64,000 nt of DNA, taken from assembly GCA_029891345.1 (NCBI GenBank), contig CM057009.1, positions 303,281,466 through 303,345,465 of the forward strand. Direction: 5' to 3'. Positions 24,320 through 35,960 of this stretch are shown here, one piece after another. Source of the stretch: Dryococelus australis (taxonomy: Eukaryota; Arthropoda; Insecta; Phasmatodea; Phasmatidae). Numbering within the stretch: position 1 is the stretch's first letter; every line of letters begins with the position of its first letter. The notes below the pieces were generated by a model. It had not been told where the DNA came from, did not search any database, and worked only from the letters and a program-made list of their open reading frames with translations. The translations under genes were made by a program, and so were the position numbers.

Positions 24320-25735
24320 GTGTGAAGTTAACCAACAGTGCAGCCCTGCTATTTTTTTGGACTTGCTTGAGATTCCAGATTAAAGACTGAAACAATCATT
24401 AAAACTTTAATAGATTGCTTAAATGAACATGGGTTCACAGAAGATTACCTTCAATAAAATTTAGTTACATTCACTAGTGATAGTGCAAGTACAATGCTAG
24501 GAAACCAATCTGGAGTAGCAAAACAACTTTTAGAGAAATTCAAATATATTTTTGTGTGGCAATGTGTTAACCATAGACTAGAGTTAGCCATATCTGATGC
24601 AGTGAATGAGTTTTGTGGAGTAAACAACTTTCAAATATTTATGGATAAACTATATTCGCTGTACAGTTAATCACCAATGATTCAAAGACAACTACAAGAA
24701 TGTGCTGCAAAGCTGGATCAGCAGATTGATAAAATAAGACACATATTGAACATTAGGTAGGTGGTTAGCTCATTCAGGACTGTTTCAGCAGTATGGAATG
24801 GTTATAGTGTTTTGTTTGGTAATTTTTTACAAGCAAAAGAGGACATGAGGAAAAGTTCAAGAGATAGAAATACGTACAATGAGTTGTTGAAGCACCTTTC
24901 ATCCATAGAGTGCACTTAAGACCTAGCTATCAAGTATGGTGCTTTAGCAGAACTAGACATGCTTTCTGAGACTTAACAAAAAAAAAAGGGTACAACAGTT
25001 GTGTATGAAGATATACTCATTTGACAAATCATCAGATTTATAGAATCTGTTAAAGAGAAAACAGAAACTTAGAGTGCTTGAGGCTCAAGTAGATATCAAT
25101 GGAGGAAAGTTCTGTTTTTGTCCATTGACAAATAATGCAAAGCTTGTTTTCAATAATCATCAATAACTGCTTTCAAGCATTGCCAACAACTTAAAGCAAC
25201 AGTTACCAACGACAATTTCAAGCCAAGAAAAAAACCAGGAATCCAGAAAATAATAACCCAGCTGTATATCAGAAACTCCTAAATGAACTGAAAGTGTTTG
25301 AAAAAGATCAGTGTCCATCAGAGATACCTACATGATTTGGAGAAACTGTAGTAGGACATCTTTGTCATAGATTTAAATTAAATTCCACAAAGATTATAAA
25401 TGCCTATTGAGATTATCTTGCCAATAGTTATTTAGTTCCTGAAACGTTCATTCCTTTGATTAGTTGAACAAAACTTATCCCATGTAGCTCTGCAGAGTGC
25501 AAACACAGATTCAGCCAGATGAATCTTATTGTCTCTCCAACCAGGACAAGGCTATTGACTTCATATGTCTCTGTATTAATGTTTTTAAAACTTGATGGAT
25601 CTTCCTTGTCAGAGTGAGATCCAATGCCACATGCAACATCTTGGTTAAGCGCACATAGTTCAACACAAGATACAACTACATGGCTAGCCCAAACAAGAAG
25701 CAAGACAGAGGAAAATGAAAATCAGTTATCAAGCA
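24320..25735 (+). pseudogene. hAT-type transposase-derived pseudogene (KIAA1586/ZBED-like)
   Basis: Across several frames the plus strand follows a hAT-superfamily transposase of the type annotated in animals as KIAA1586-like or ZBED-like. FTSDSASTMLGNQSGVAKQL lies near 24470-24530. It is followed by a WQCVNHRLELAISDAVNEF block, LQECAAKLDQQIDKIR, and a VVSSFRTVSAVWNGY block near 24760. The C-terminal MNLIVSPTRTRLLTSYVS block lies near 25520. In active relatives, the SDG/SDS aspartate and the CxxH-like WQCVNHR block form part of the RNase H-like catalytic fold. In-frame stops and frameshifts are frequent, so this copy is dead. The N-terminal BED zinc finger and the terminal repeats were not found. 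Confidence 0.8.
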
Positions 25736-27835
25736 TGCTTTAAACCTAAAGTAAAGAACTCATTTATTCATCTCAGTACAATGTGATAATGATTTAGTGT
25801 GAAATATTTCAATTTTTTATTTATTTTTTTAAAGAGATTTATGTAAATAATTAAAACATACAAGGAAGCACTTGCAAACAATTAGAATGTTAAAGCAAAA
25901 ATTCTACATTGTTCTTTAAATTGGCTATTTTAGAGTGCTATCCTGAGTAAAAGCAAAAAAAAATTGTATATGTTAAATCTTTATGTGTTTTCTCAAGGTG
26001 GTGGGTGAGAGAGAGCTCCGGCACTGCTTAATTTGGCACCACATCACTGCTCATAGCTCAGTAGCCAGTAGTTCCAAGTTAACTTAACCTCTATGCATGT
26101 CCCTTGTCAGCATTAACCCCTTTGCAATTCAATGAAAACTATGAAATTCTCACTGCAATCATAACTACAGTGAAGCACTCCTCAACCAGAATTTTTTTGG
26201 GGGTGGGGAGAACTTATTCTGTTTATGGGAAAATTCTGGTCAAGAGAAGTTTTGGTTTTGGGGCCAGCATACTGTTGTATTTCTCATAGTAGAATGTTAA
26301 GATTTGTGGTAGGTATATGGCACATAGCATCTTGATTAATCACAGGCGTGTAAAGATTTACTGAATGACCCAATAATAAAAAGTGGATAGCTAATTATCA
26401 TGAGTGGTTGTAAAGGACTGGTCATTTTTGGCTGAACTGAACATGGGTACAACTTGTTCTGCAAAAGGGGAGTGGTTGTGGGAATTAAAGTTGAGGGGTG
26501 CTCTACTCTTTCATATCATGGTCTTGTATTCTGACTTTTATGTGAACATTATCAATAACCCTGGTACCAGCAGAGTTTATGAAGAAAAGAAAGTTGGAGA
26601 TGGAATAGATATATTGAGAAAAAAGTTAAACAAAATTAAAGAAGAGGCATATGTAGTACCGAAAGGAGAATGCAAGAGTCACATATTACAAAAAATTGAT
26701 GCAAAACAAAACAAGATACCACAAGAAAAACACCATATCCTAAGAGATAACATTACTACCTGATCACCAGGAAAAATTTAACAATAATTCAAGAAAGCCC
26801 ATGAGACAGAAAATGTTACATGCAAAGATAGGATGTGTTAACTGTAGATCAAGTCCAGCCCAAACTCTGAAACCAAGCATTTGTGAAAATGACAATGCAT
26901 TGATGGAAACAGTTTTGCAGATGAATGTGAAGGCTACACAATCAAAGGACAGCTCGAAAGTGAAAGGTTGTACACCAATGTCTCCAGTAGTTGAACATGA
27001 AAGTCAAACATGCATGAATAAGAAAAGATAGTGATCTGTTACAGAAAAGGGACAAATAGACAGAGAAAATAAAATGGGTAGAAAAAATTAAAAACAAATC
27101 TGAATTATACATAAAATTTCTAAATAAAGAAAAAGAGATCAACAAAAAAATCAAAGGAGAAAGTTATTTATAGTATTTGTTCATGTTAGCCTTAATGAAA
27201 AAATTTATATTTATACATAAATTAATTTTAACTAACATGGACACTAGTAATTAAATTAAATAATTTCATTTTTAATTTTTTACAGGCCGAATGCATAAAC
27301 GAATTAAGCCAGCTTGCCCACCAATTAATTTCACCAGAGTAAGCTTAAATAACATGAAAATTACATAAAAATAATGATATAATTTTGTTGACATTTTCAA
27401 AAGCCAAATGTAAAACTTATGCCCAACTGATCTACATTTGTAAATCTTGTGGTGCAGATGAGAGAAATTTGGAATCTTTAACAAATGTATAAGAAATAGA
27501 AAATGATTTAAACTGGAGGTATTTTTCAAAATTATAATTTTTTTTTTCTGAAGGATGCAAATTAAATTCCTGGATTCTCTTCCTTAATTTTGTCACGATG
27601 TAAACAAATACAACAGTATTTTTCACTGTGAACAGCAATGATTAGTTCCTGCTGGAGTGTGTCGCTAGAGTATGATTTCATGAACATAATCCTCATACAT
27701 GCACTTGTACGTGACATAAGTATTAAGATCATTAACTTACAATTCCAATCAATCTATGAAAGAGGCTTCACTCCCAGGCTGGAATCACTCCTTCTTCTTC
27801 TTCTCCTCTTGAGCTTTCTGCTGTGTTTATAATGA
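25736..27835. other. Intron sequence, no gene recognised
   Basis: A 119-codon plus-strand frame (26404-26763) and a 76-codon frame (26801-27031) are Lys/Glu-rich, but I recognise no domain in them and see no splice boundaries. The rest is AT-rich. Confidence 0.45.
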
Positions 27836-27839
27836 TTTT

Positions 27840-29050
27840 GTCCATTATAATATCCACTAGTCATCCAATTTCCACATTTTCTCTTCTTCTGACATACATG
27901 TTTATGCACTCATACCATTTATCAATAGTTATCTCACGTACTGCTGACTGCACTAAAACACACACATCTCGTAACTTAAAAGTAGTATTGTGACGAACTA
28001 CAAAACCTTTAATCTGACTCCACATGAACTCTATAGGATTTAGATTACAGTGATATGGTGGAAGCCGTATGACCGTACAACCAGCTTTAGCGGTAAGTTC
28101 ATCTATAACGTACTTAACATCACTTATGCCTACTGTTTATGAAATTTCCATAAGATTGCCTTTATCATACTTTCATCAACGTCAGTGTTCTCTGATGTTC
28201 ACCACTAAATAATGTCTGGTCTTCTCCACAATTTTGTTGGCACACATTCAAGTTTAACACTGATAGTGAGCATTATCCATTACTATGACACTGTTGTGCG
28301 ACAGTTAAGAAAGTATTTTTACAAACTATGATTGAAACAAATCACTGTTCATTTCTTCGTTATAGTCTGTTTTTTTTAAATTCAAAATCAAGAAGCTGTC
28401 TTCCAAAAACCACTGTCACTTTCAATCTGCATTACTATTAGTCATTTGCACTTACCTGTGGGTTTTTTTTACACCTGTACTGAGGCCTGACCAGAAAGCT
28501 TGTTTCTTTATCTTAACCAGTGTATCAGCCCAAATTTTTGAGGTTGTACGACTTTCATTAACCCACATTTCATACAGATAATAAATTGAGCGTCCTTCTT
28601 GACAGTAATGGCATATTTTCCAGGGGGTAATCTCAATACTAACACTCGTTATCATCCCTGTCCAAACTAAAACTTTTAGAATTTTTCACCAATATAAATC
28701 TGATTTTGATTAGCAATTTGTAAAGTGTTGCATTTTTAAAATCTTGCAAATCGTCATCAGCATTAATTACAGAACAAACTTTGTTTAAAGTCTGAGCCTT
28801 ACAGGCATCACAAGTTTTCTTGTTCCCTGTTGTTATTTCAGCACACTGAAAATACTTTCCACAAACACGCCAGTCATTTCAGCTGCAAGTCCCGCTACTT
28901 GCTGTACAGTCAAAGTAGAATGCTGCTGCTGCTATAGATAACAAAATACATTTAAAACTATTCTCTTCTCGCCACTTTTCAATGGTTTTCCCTGAGCATG
29001 TTTCACAACACCAGTAGGCACATCAGGTTCGGCAACACACCATTTTAACA
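27840..29050 (-). pseudogene. DDE-superfamily (IS630-like) transposase pseudogene
   Basis: Read on the minus strand, an N-terminal piece (HAQGKPLKSGEKRIVLNV, then QQVAGLAAEMTGVFVESIFSVL) lies near 29010-28830. Next comes EGRSIYYLYEMWVNESRTTS near 28600-28540, where the first catalytic aspartate would be expected in a YLDE-type motif but Y is read. VIVMDNAHY near 28280 keeps the second aspartate. VIRLPPYHCNLNPIEFMWSQIKG near 28080-28010 keeps the glutamate region, and the tail runs on as VVRHNTTFKLRDV to about 27890. These blocks match the insect DDE_3-type transposases with the PPYHxxLNPIE signature. Stops and frameshifts separate the blocks. Confidence 0.82.
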
Positions 29051-29128
29051 ACTGCTTTGGGATAGTAGTACAGATATATGCATAATTAGTTGTAATCTAT
29101 ATATATATATATAAACAAGTTTTTTTTC

Positions 29129-29155
29129 TTCTTTCTTTCTTTCTTTCTTTCTTTC
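29129..29155. repeat. (CTTT)n microsatellite
   Basis: About six to seven tandem CTTT units preceded by a T-run. A short (AT)n lies just upstream at about 29098-29113. Confidence 0.9.
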
Positions 29156-29905
29156 AAAATTATGGAATAGATTTTGAATTACAAGTTATTTAAATGTAAC
29201 CTATTTTCTTTTGAGTTCAGATGCAATGCATAGTTAGCCAATCACAGAAGACTTAACATATGTGGGCTTGTTCATACCAGGGATAAGGTACGGGTGAAAG
29301 GAGTGTAGTTGTGAGATTATGCAGGGGGTCGCCCAGAACAATGGGCAGCATAGAGCCATACATATTTCTTGCATCTTGTGATTATAAATTCGTGAAAGCA
29401 GTGGAATCTGCTGCCAAAGATGTAGTTGTAATCAACCATGCTGAAAACCCCTAACTAAGAAGCTTCTGCCCACACTCCTTTCCCTAGGGGAGACAAAATT
29501 ATTATGTCCTTTTCAGACAAGAATCAAAACTTTTAACCACGGAAAAACTGCTTCTATTACCCAATGGCCCACTAAATTTTTAACATGTATTTCATTACTT
29601 CAACCATTCAAAACACGAATACCTGATTGACTATTGCAGTTATCTAGCAGATAATTTTGAAGATATTATAAGAAAAACCTAGACTTCAAATATCTGTGGG
29701 CCAACAAAATTAATTGTTGTCAGGTTACACATAAAACAGAAAACTCATGCCTTCTTGTTTCAAATGTAAATGTATACAGTCTGCATAAAACTTGTACTGA
29801 TATTAAAGCTGTATTAATAAAATATCCTATATAAATATAAGCATAGCCTGACATGTATCTAATATAAATAAAAAATATATTGATTCAAAACTCTCACCAT
29901 AACAT

Positions 29906-30045
<140 letters not shown>

Positions 30046-30790
30046 ACAAATAGGGGCACAGATTAAAAATAAAAAAGAGACATGTATCAAAGTCTGTTCA
30101 TGATATTAACACTCATATTTATGATCATTAAGACAAACTATAAAAGTTAATCACAGTAACGCCAGTTATGTTCGTCTCTGTATTTTTAATTACTGCTGTC
30201 CTGTTAGTCCACACACAGCACTCCAGAAACTGCTCTTAACTGTACAATTTTTCATTACTGTGTGGCCATGAGCCAATGAAGTGCCAAGCTGACTGGGTCC
30301 AATCATCAAAGACTTAGGTTTGTAAGAGAATATGCAATCTTTTGCATTAATTTGACAAATTTACAACAATTATATTTTTACTAAGAAATTTATTTTTGAA
30401 TGGAATGCACTGTAGTTGCAAAATACCAATAAACGTTAGTGTAACAACCTAAGCTATACTTGGACTTGGTTCTAAAACATCTAATTTAAGAGCAGAATTC
30501 TGCACAGCATAAAACTGTATGCACATATTTGTCACTGAAAACATGACAATTTTTTGTAACAATTATGTAATTATATAACACTTTTACACAATCTATAGTA
30601 TCATCATAATTTTTACATATACAAAGAGAACTTGTAGAACACAGACACAAAACATTAATTAATTACAACCCTTCCAACAAGAAAATACATGTACATTACA
30701 CAACATTTTTGCAAATCCATTACATAATATTTACGTGAAAAATTATACCCAGCATGCTTCATAACTTTAATACCTCTAGGTTTTGAAAAG

Positions 30791-30994
30791 GAGGTAGGTA
30801 TGGTTTAAGTCATTAGAGACAGTGCAAATTGCTTCAAGGAGCAGGAGTGGAGAAGGAATCAGTCGGTACTGACGAGTCATCCCAGCAGTCACCTGGAGTG
30901 ATTTCAGAAAATTAAATAAGAATGGCAGGACTGGGAATTGAACCCGGGACCTCCCAACTATGAGTCAAGTGTGTTACCATTGTGCTACCTTGCT
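30791..30994 (-). mobile_element. tRNA-derived SINE, near complete
   Basis: On the minus strand the head reads AGCAAGGTAGCACAATGG, with an A-box-like TAGCACAATGG at 30987-30977. A B-box GGTTCAATTCC follows at 30944-30934, spaced as in a tRNA-like RNA polymerase III promoter. The body continues to a conserved tail (TCATTAGAGACAGTGC on the plus strand) shared with the fragment at 19947-20072. From memory, closely similar SINEs are very abundant in orthopteroid insect genomes. Confidence 0.82.
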
Positions 30995-32500
30995 TAATTT
31001 CTAAAAAAAGGAAATTCACTTGGAAGTTGTGCTGAACCAAGTGGTTTCTGTGTAGAAAATGTATGCTCAAACATGCAGCACTTGCAACTGTATTTCCTGT
31101 ATTATATTCAGTTTCTGTTTATGTCTTATTATTACATTTATAAAAAATTAAATATTGTATCTTTACTTGTTTTCCAAGTAAAGGACCAAAATTAATTAAA
31201 ATTTTTATGACAGTAATTTGTACTTCTATACAGAATGTGACACAATGAATGAAATTTAGTAGTTTGCATACTGGTTATCTGCCTCTCGCAGAGTTGGTTC
31301 TAGCCACTTGTTTTCTAAACAAAACACAGCTTAACTAGCAAGTTACGTTACAAGGTTGCTATTGTTTTATAATAATTTGGGTGGGCATAAAAAAACTTGT
31401 AGTGTTTATAATGTTTGTGGAGAGTTTTAGACAAATTAGTTTAACTCAAACTGAAGGAAACATCTGGAGGGAAAGCTACTATAGAACTTAGTTTGGCCAG
31501 GTTTCCTTGTTAAATTATGATACAATAAACACTGCTTTGTAAATCCCACTTTACTTGCACAAAAAAGTAGTACAAAAACCTTTAGTATGTATGAATACAA
31601 CTCTGTATCAATTTAGAAAATGTGTTTTATATTATAATTTAAAACTTGCCGCTACCACTTCAAGGTCCTCAGTTGTGTTTCTGACAAAAATATCTGAAGA
31701 GACATTAATTATTCTTTGAAAATAACCAAACTCAAGTTATCATGACTGTCACAAATAAACACTTATGAATATATTCAAATATTTTACCTGTAAAACTGCT
31801 ATAATCATAACAGAAAACACTTTTTTCATTTCTATATTGAAACTGAGTTGTAAGCAAGTTAAAAGAAAAAAATGTTTGGTTGTGTATAGGAGAATGTCTA
31901 GAAGTACAGTTACATTAGTTACCAAGAATATACAACAATCTGACTGACAACAACAGCAATAACTACTACCCCCACCACTGCCCTTTGGTTGAACAAACTA
32001 ACTTTTAATCACCTTTTTATTCCTTTTTCTATTATGTTTTGTTCCTCCTCCCGGAGTACTCTTTTGCCTTTTCCACACTTTCGAGGCAATTTCAAACTTG
32101 ATGACAATCAGTCGTTGAAACTATTCGACTACTCTGGCTAATTAAATGGATTAAATCAATCACGTCCTAACCAAATAATCTAAATTCTCCATTTCAGAGC
32201 AGTTATTTCAATACAAAAATATTGTATAAATGGAATTATCATTTGTAGTAACAATCAAATTGTTCTCCATATTACATTACAAAATTATGGGCATCTCTGT
32301 AACAACAAAAAATATTTGTTTATACCTGGGCCATATTTCATATTTTTATTTAATTCAATAATATACCTGACATAGTTACTAGTTCCTAAGATTCCTGGAA
32401 CCATATGAAAAAAAATCATATTGGCACAGCTCAGTTTCAGGTGTAGTTGCAAAATTCACACAATACACAAAGCAAAACTTAGCAGATCTAATAACCAACT
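30995..32500. other. Intron sequence, no gene recognised
   Basis: AT-rich with only short frames. A less AT-rich patch near 32040-32110 has no supported exon boundaries. Confidence 0.5.
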
Positions 32501-32502
32501 TA

Positions 32503-33712
32503 GAATGTGAAATCACATTATCATGACCACCTACTAGAAGTGACATCTGAAGCGCATAGCCCATGGCATATAGCCCGTGACGTGGGCTGGTGATGCAGGT
32601 ATATAATGCTATTGACAGGCTGGCTGTACACAGTGCACCTCCTGCTGTCATGAATGAGGGAATAAATTTAACCGCGTTGCAAAAAGGGATGATCATCTGC
32701 TTTCTGGCCAAGAGGGGAAGTATTTTAGAAACAGCTACATTTGTGAACTGTTCACATGCCTCTGTGGAAAAGGTGAATTGTGAGTGGCTGAATGGCACCA
32801 CTGTGAATAACCGCCGTGGAAACTGTGGAGCTCTACACACATACCACTGATGTCCGAGATGAAAGTCGACTACGGCGGAGTGCGAAGACCAACCGACAGG
32901 CTATGGTGGGACAGCTCAATGTCCAAGTGAACCAGGGGGACATCAAGTCATGTGTCTACCACAATAATTCAGTGAATCCTTCTGTGAATGGGGCTCCAGA
33001 ATAGACGGAGTGTGACTGTACCAATGCTAACATAGGTGCATCTAATTTGCTTGGAATAAGGCAACTCAATCACTGCTGATTGGTGATGGGAAGCCTTCTC
33101 TGACCAGTCATGGTTTCAGCTGCATAGAACACATGGACTTTATAGCATGTCTGGCAAGAAATGTCTGAGAACAGAGACCCTGAGTCCATTGCTAGACGAA
33201 TACAAGGCATAGGGGGCAGTGTTTTGGGCTGGGGAATGTTCTCGTGGTATTCTCTAGGTCCCATCATTTGTGTGAAAGGCACTCTTGCTCTATTTGGTTA
33301 TGAATCGATACTCAGTGATCATGTCCACCCATACATGATAATTGTCTTTCCTTAGGAGGATGGGATCTTCCAACATGATAATGCGCCTTGCCACATGCCT
33401 ATAAGTGTCCACATGTGGCTGGAAGAGCATGATCAAGATTTCAAAGTTCTTCCCTGGTTTCCAAACAGCCACAATTTCACTCAAATTGAACATCTGTGGG
33501 TCCACCTCGATTGTTGGTTTGCCGTCTGTCGCCTCTACCATGCACCCTTCAACAGTTGTGGGACGCACTACAGGAAGCATGGTTCCAGATACCCGTGGAG
33601 ACCTATCAGTACCTGACTGAGTCACTGACAGTTTGTCTGACTGCTGTCGGTACTGGAAAGGGCAGTTACTCTGGATACTAGCAGGTGGTCATTATAATGT
33701 GATTCAACTGTG
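32503..33712 (+). mobile_element. Full-length, dead Tc1-like element (1.21 kb)
   Basis: The inverted ends share AATCACATTATNATGACCACC, with 14 bp from each TA to the AATCAC core: GAATGTGAAATCAC at the left and CACAGTTGAATCAC at the right when reversed. Flanking TA dinucleotides are at 32501-32502 and 33713-33714. The length is normal for a complete Tc1-like element. Confidence 0.88.
32650..33640 (+). pseudogene. Tc1-like transposase with stops and frameshifts
   Basis: The N-terminal frame from ATG 32650 gives LTALQKGMIICFLAKRGSIL, a helix-turn-helix DNA-binding start. The catalytic region shows SDQSWFQLHRTHGLYSM near 33100 (first aspartate kept, glutamate of SDES changed). GIFQHDNAPCHMPISVHMWL near 33365-33420 holds the second aspartate, and FTQIEHLW near 33480 holds the glutamate. 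The block SVLGWGMFSWYSLGPII near 33220-33270 matches the GGGVMVWGIFSW stretch of this family. Stops, for example after VFP near 33355, and several frameshifts make it inactive. Confidence 0.87.
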
Positions 33713-33714
33713 TA

Positions 33715-34696
33715 TGTAAAATGAATGGATTGAAAGGTCTGAACACAAATATTTTCATAAATGTCAAACATGCACTTTAATAAAAAAGTTGCTTTATGAT
33801 CACAGTTCATTACATAATATTCGAATGAATGAAAATGTAGCTTTACAATATCACATAAAACAAATTGACCACAAATGGCAAAGAAAAGTAAAAACTACAT
33901 GTTTCAAACTGGGTAGCAATTGGTTGCTGTAGCAACATACTGAATATTAATTTTACGTTACCTAGTTACTGCAGCTACTATAATTACAAGAAATTTTAAG
34001 GCAATGACAGTCTGTTCAATTATATTTTATTAATAATTTTTAAAGTTATTGTTTGCTCATTGTTATCACAGCAATCAGTAATAAATTTAAGGTTTGTCAT
34101 TATGTATCGGAAAAGTGGCTTTTTGATTTGCACCCCACAAAAGTTTGAAGAAAATGTTCACTTTCAAGATCTGTTTGCCATTAATGAAACTGTTTAGTCG
34201 AAAATAGTTTCCTGTAAAGATTTTAATTTATGTTGTTCCACTGCTGATATAGTAATCTATTTTACTAATTTTGGTAGACTGGTTATATTTATTAGTGCAT
34301 TTCAATCTTGACCACTATAGAGCATTTTAAATGTTTTCATTCTGACCCCTTTGCAATACTTTGGCATTTTTACAGACAAGATGAGCATACATGCAAATTT
34401 ATGGTTCATGGAACATAAAGCCCCCTAGCTCAGCCTGCAGTTTGGAAATAATGGAGAGTCTAAGTAGTAAGGGACATTGGGGACTGCAATTTATTGACAA
34501 GGATTTGACCGTGAACAAATCTAAGTGGTGATACACCATTGAAAGAATGGGGAGGGCAGTTTGAGAGAGGTAGGCGAATATCACGTGCTCCTCTCTGTGC
34601 ACCTGTAGAGCTCTCCCGTGGATAATGGGAGAAAATTTTTCTACTGTGTGCCACGTGGTTCTGTAAATGACCCACAGATGTGTTGGCATCTGATTT
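33715..34696. other. Intron sequence, no gene recognised
   Basis: Only short overlapping minus-strand frames near 34399-34689, without a recognised domain. Confidence 0.5.
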
Positions 34697-34698
34697 TA

Positions 34699-34927
34699 TA
34701 GACTGTTTACAGTAAAGTGAGCACTTTTAAGGCCATAGTTACTATTTCTTTTCAGCCATTTATATCCTTAACCACCATTTTAAATGGTAAATATAAGTAA
34801 TTAATGAAGTGTGTATATTCCACCACACTCGTATGTTAACATCTAAGACTAAAATAAAATATATTTATTGGCTTCTATTCCAAATGAGAGGGCTTTCAAA
34901 AGTGCTCACTTTACTATGAATAGCCTA
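34699..34927. mobile_element. MITE family M, copy 1 (229 bp)
   Basis: Ends TAGACTGTTTACAGTAAAGT and, reversed, TAGGCTATTCATAGTAAAGT, flanked by TA at 34697-34698 and 34928-34929. The interior is colinear with the copies at 42606-42843 and 44965-45199: AGTGAGCAC, a TTTCAGC block, TATATTCCACCACACTC and a GGGCTTTCAAAAGTGCTC right arm. Confidence 0.9.
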
Positions 34928-34979
34928 TAACAAGAAAGGCTTATGAGATCACTTTCGTATCTGTGTGTCTGTCCCCCTA

Positions 34980-35960
34980 AATACTTTTGAATGCATTACC
35001 TGAATTTCACCAAACTCTGTACACATATAGTATTTAGTAAGGACTTAAAGACATAGTTTTTGACCATGATGAAGTCTTAAATTCTAAAAGGCGGCCATTT
35101 TAAAATGCAGGATGCTATGTCATATATCGAGAATCATTAAACTGATTTATACCTAATTTTGTATGTTGGCAGTACATCATGTAAGCATTAAATTTAAAAG
35201 TGTATACTGTTGGAAGATAGCACAATATGAAAAAATAAAACCCTTATGTTACATATTGAAAACTACTCAACTAATTCTCATCAAACTTGGCAAATAAGTA
35301 ATACTTTGGTAGGCCATATAAACATACGCAATTTAAATTTATTAGACACTTATTTTCAAATTAGCGGCCCTACCAATATTTTAGATTAATTTGATATACC
35401 TAGGACACTCATAGACCACTTTCAATAAAATTTTTTATGCTGAAAGTATCTATTACAAGCACCATATATGAAAATCACATAGCAACTTTTATCCACCATT
35501 TTGTAATATAGCATCACACAAATAAATAAAGTTTTAATATAATATCTAAGGAAACAATTGACTGATTCCTTCCAAATTTGGCAAACAAGTAATACTCTAG
35601 CAGATGATGTATGTTTTAAGTATGTCAGATACTTATTTTCAAAGTGGTAGCCATGTGAATAATTTGATTAATTTGTCATTACTATTAAACAATTTACAAT
35701 AAATTTAACTAAACTTTTTATGCTTATCAATATCTACTAGTAGCATAAAATAAATTTCTTTTTTGACAATTCTGTAAGATAGCACCAAACAAGAAAAAAG
35801 TTTTCATACCTTTCTTAGGAACGAATAACAGATTTCCACCAAACACTTCACACAAGTAGTGCTACGGTAGGTTATGGAAACTTACATGTTTTGAATGGCT
35901 TAGACTCTTTATTTTCAAAATGACGGCCCTGTATATATTTCAGGTTAGTAAACCCTATGA
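34980..35960 (+). repeat. Degenerate tandem array, about four units of 264-293 bp
   Basis: A recurring block holds a CACCAAAC / ATCAAACTTGGCAAATAAGTA phrase (near 35008, 35274, 35567 and 35831). About 75 bp later comes a TTATTTTCAAA..GCGGCC or GCCAT phrase (near 35090, 35350, 35640 and 35915). Units 2 to 4 are the most alike. No open frame runs through the array. It may be an old satellite or the internal repeat of an unidentified transposon. Confidence 0.75.

Noticed and set aside
26404-27031. Lys/Glu-rich plus-strand frames as a gene
   Set aside because: No domain, no splice signals, and composition expected from A-rich DNA.
32379-32840. 153-codon minus-strand frame
   Set aside because: It is antisense to the N-terminal half of the Tc1-like transposase at 32503-33712 and its flank, with no recognisable domain.
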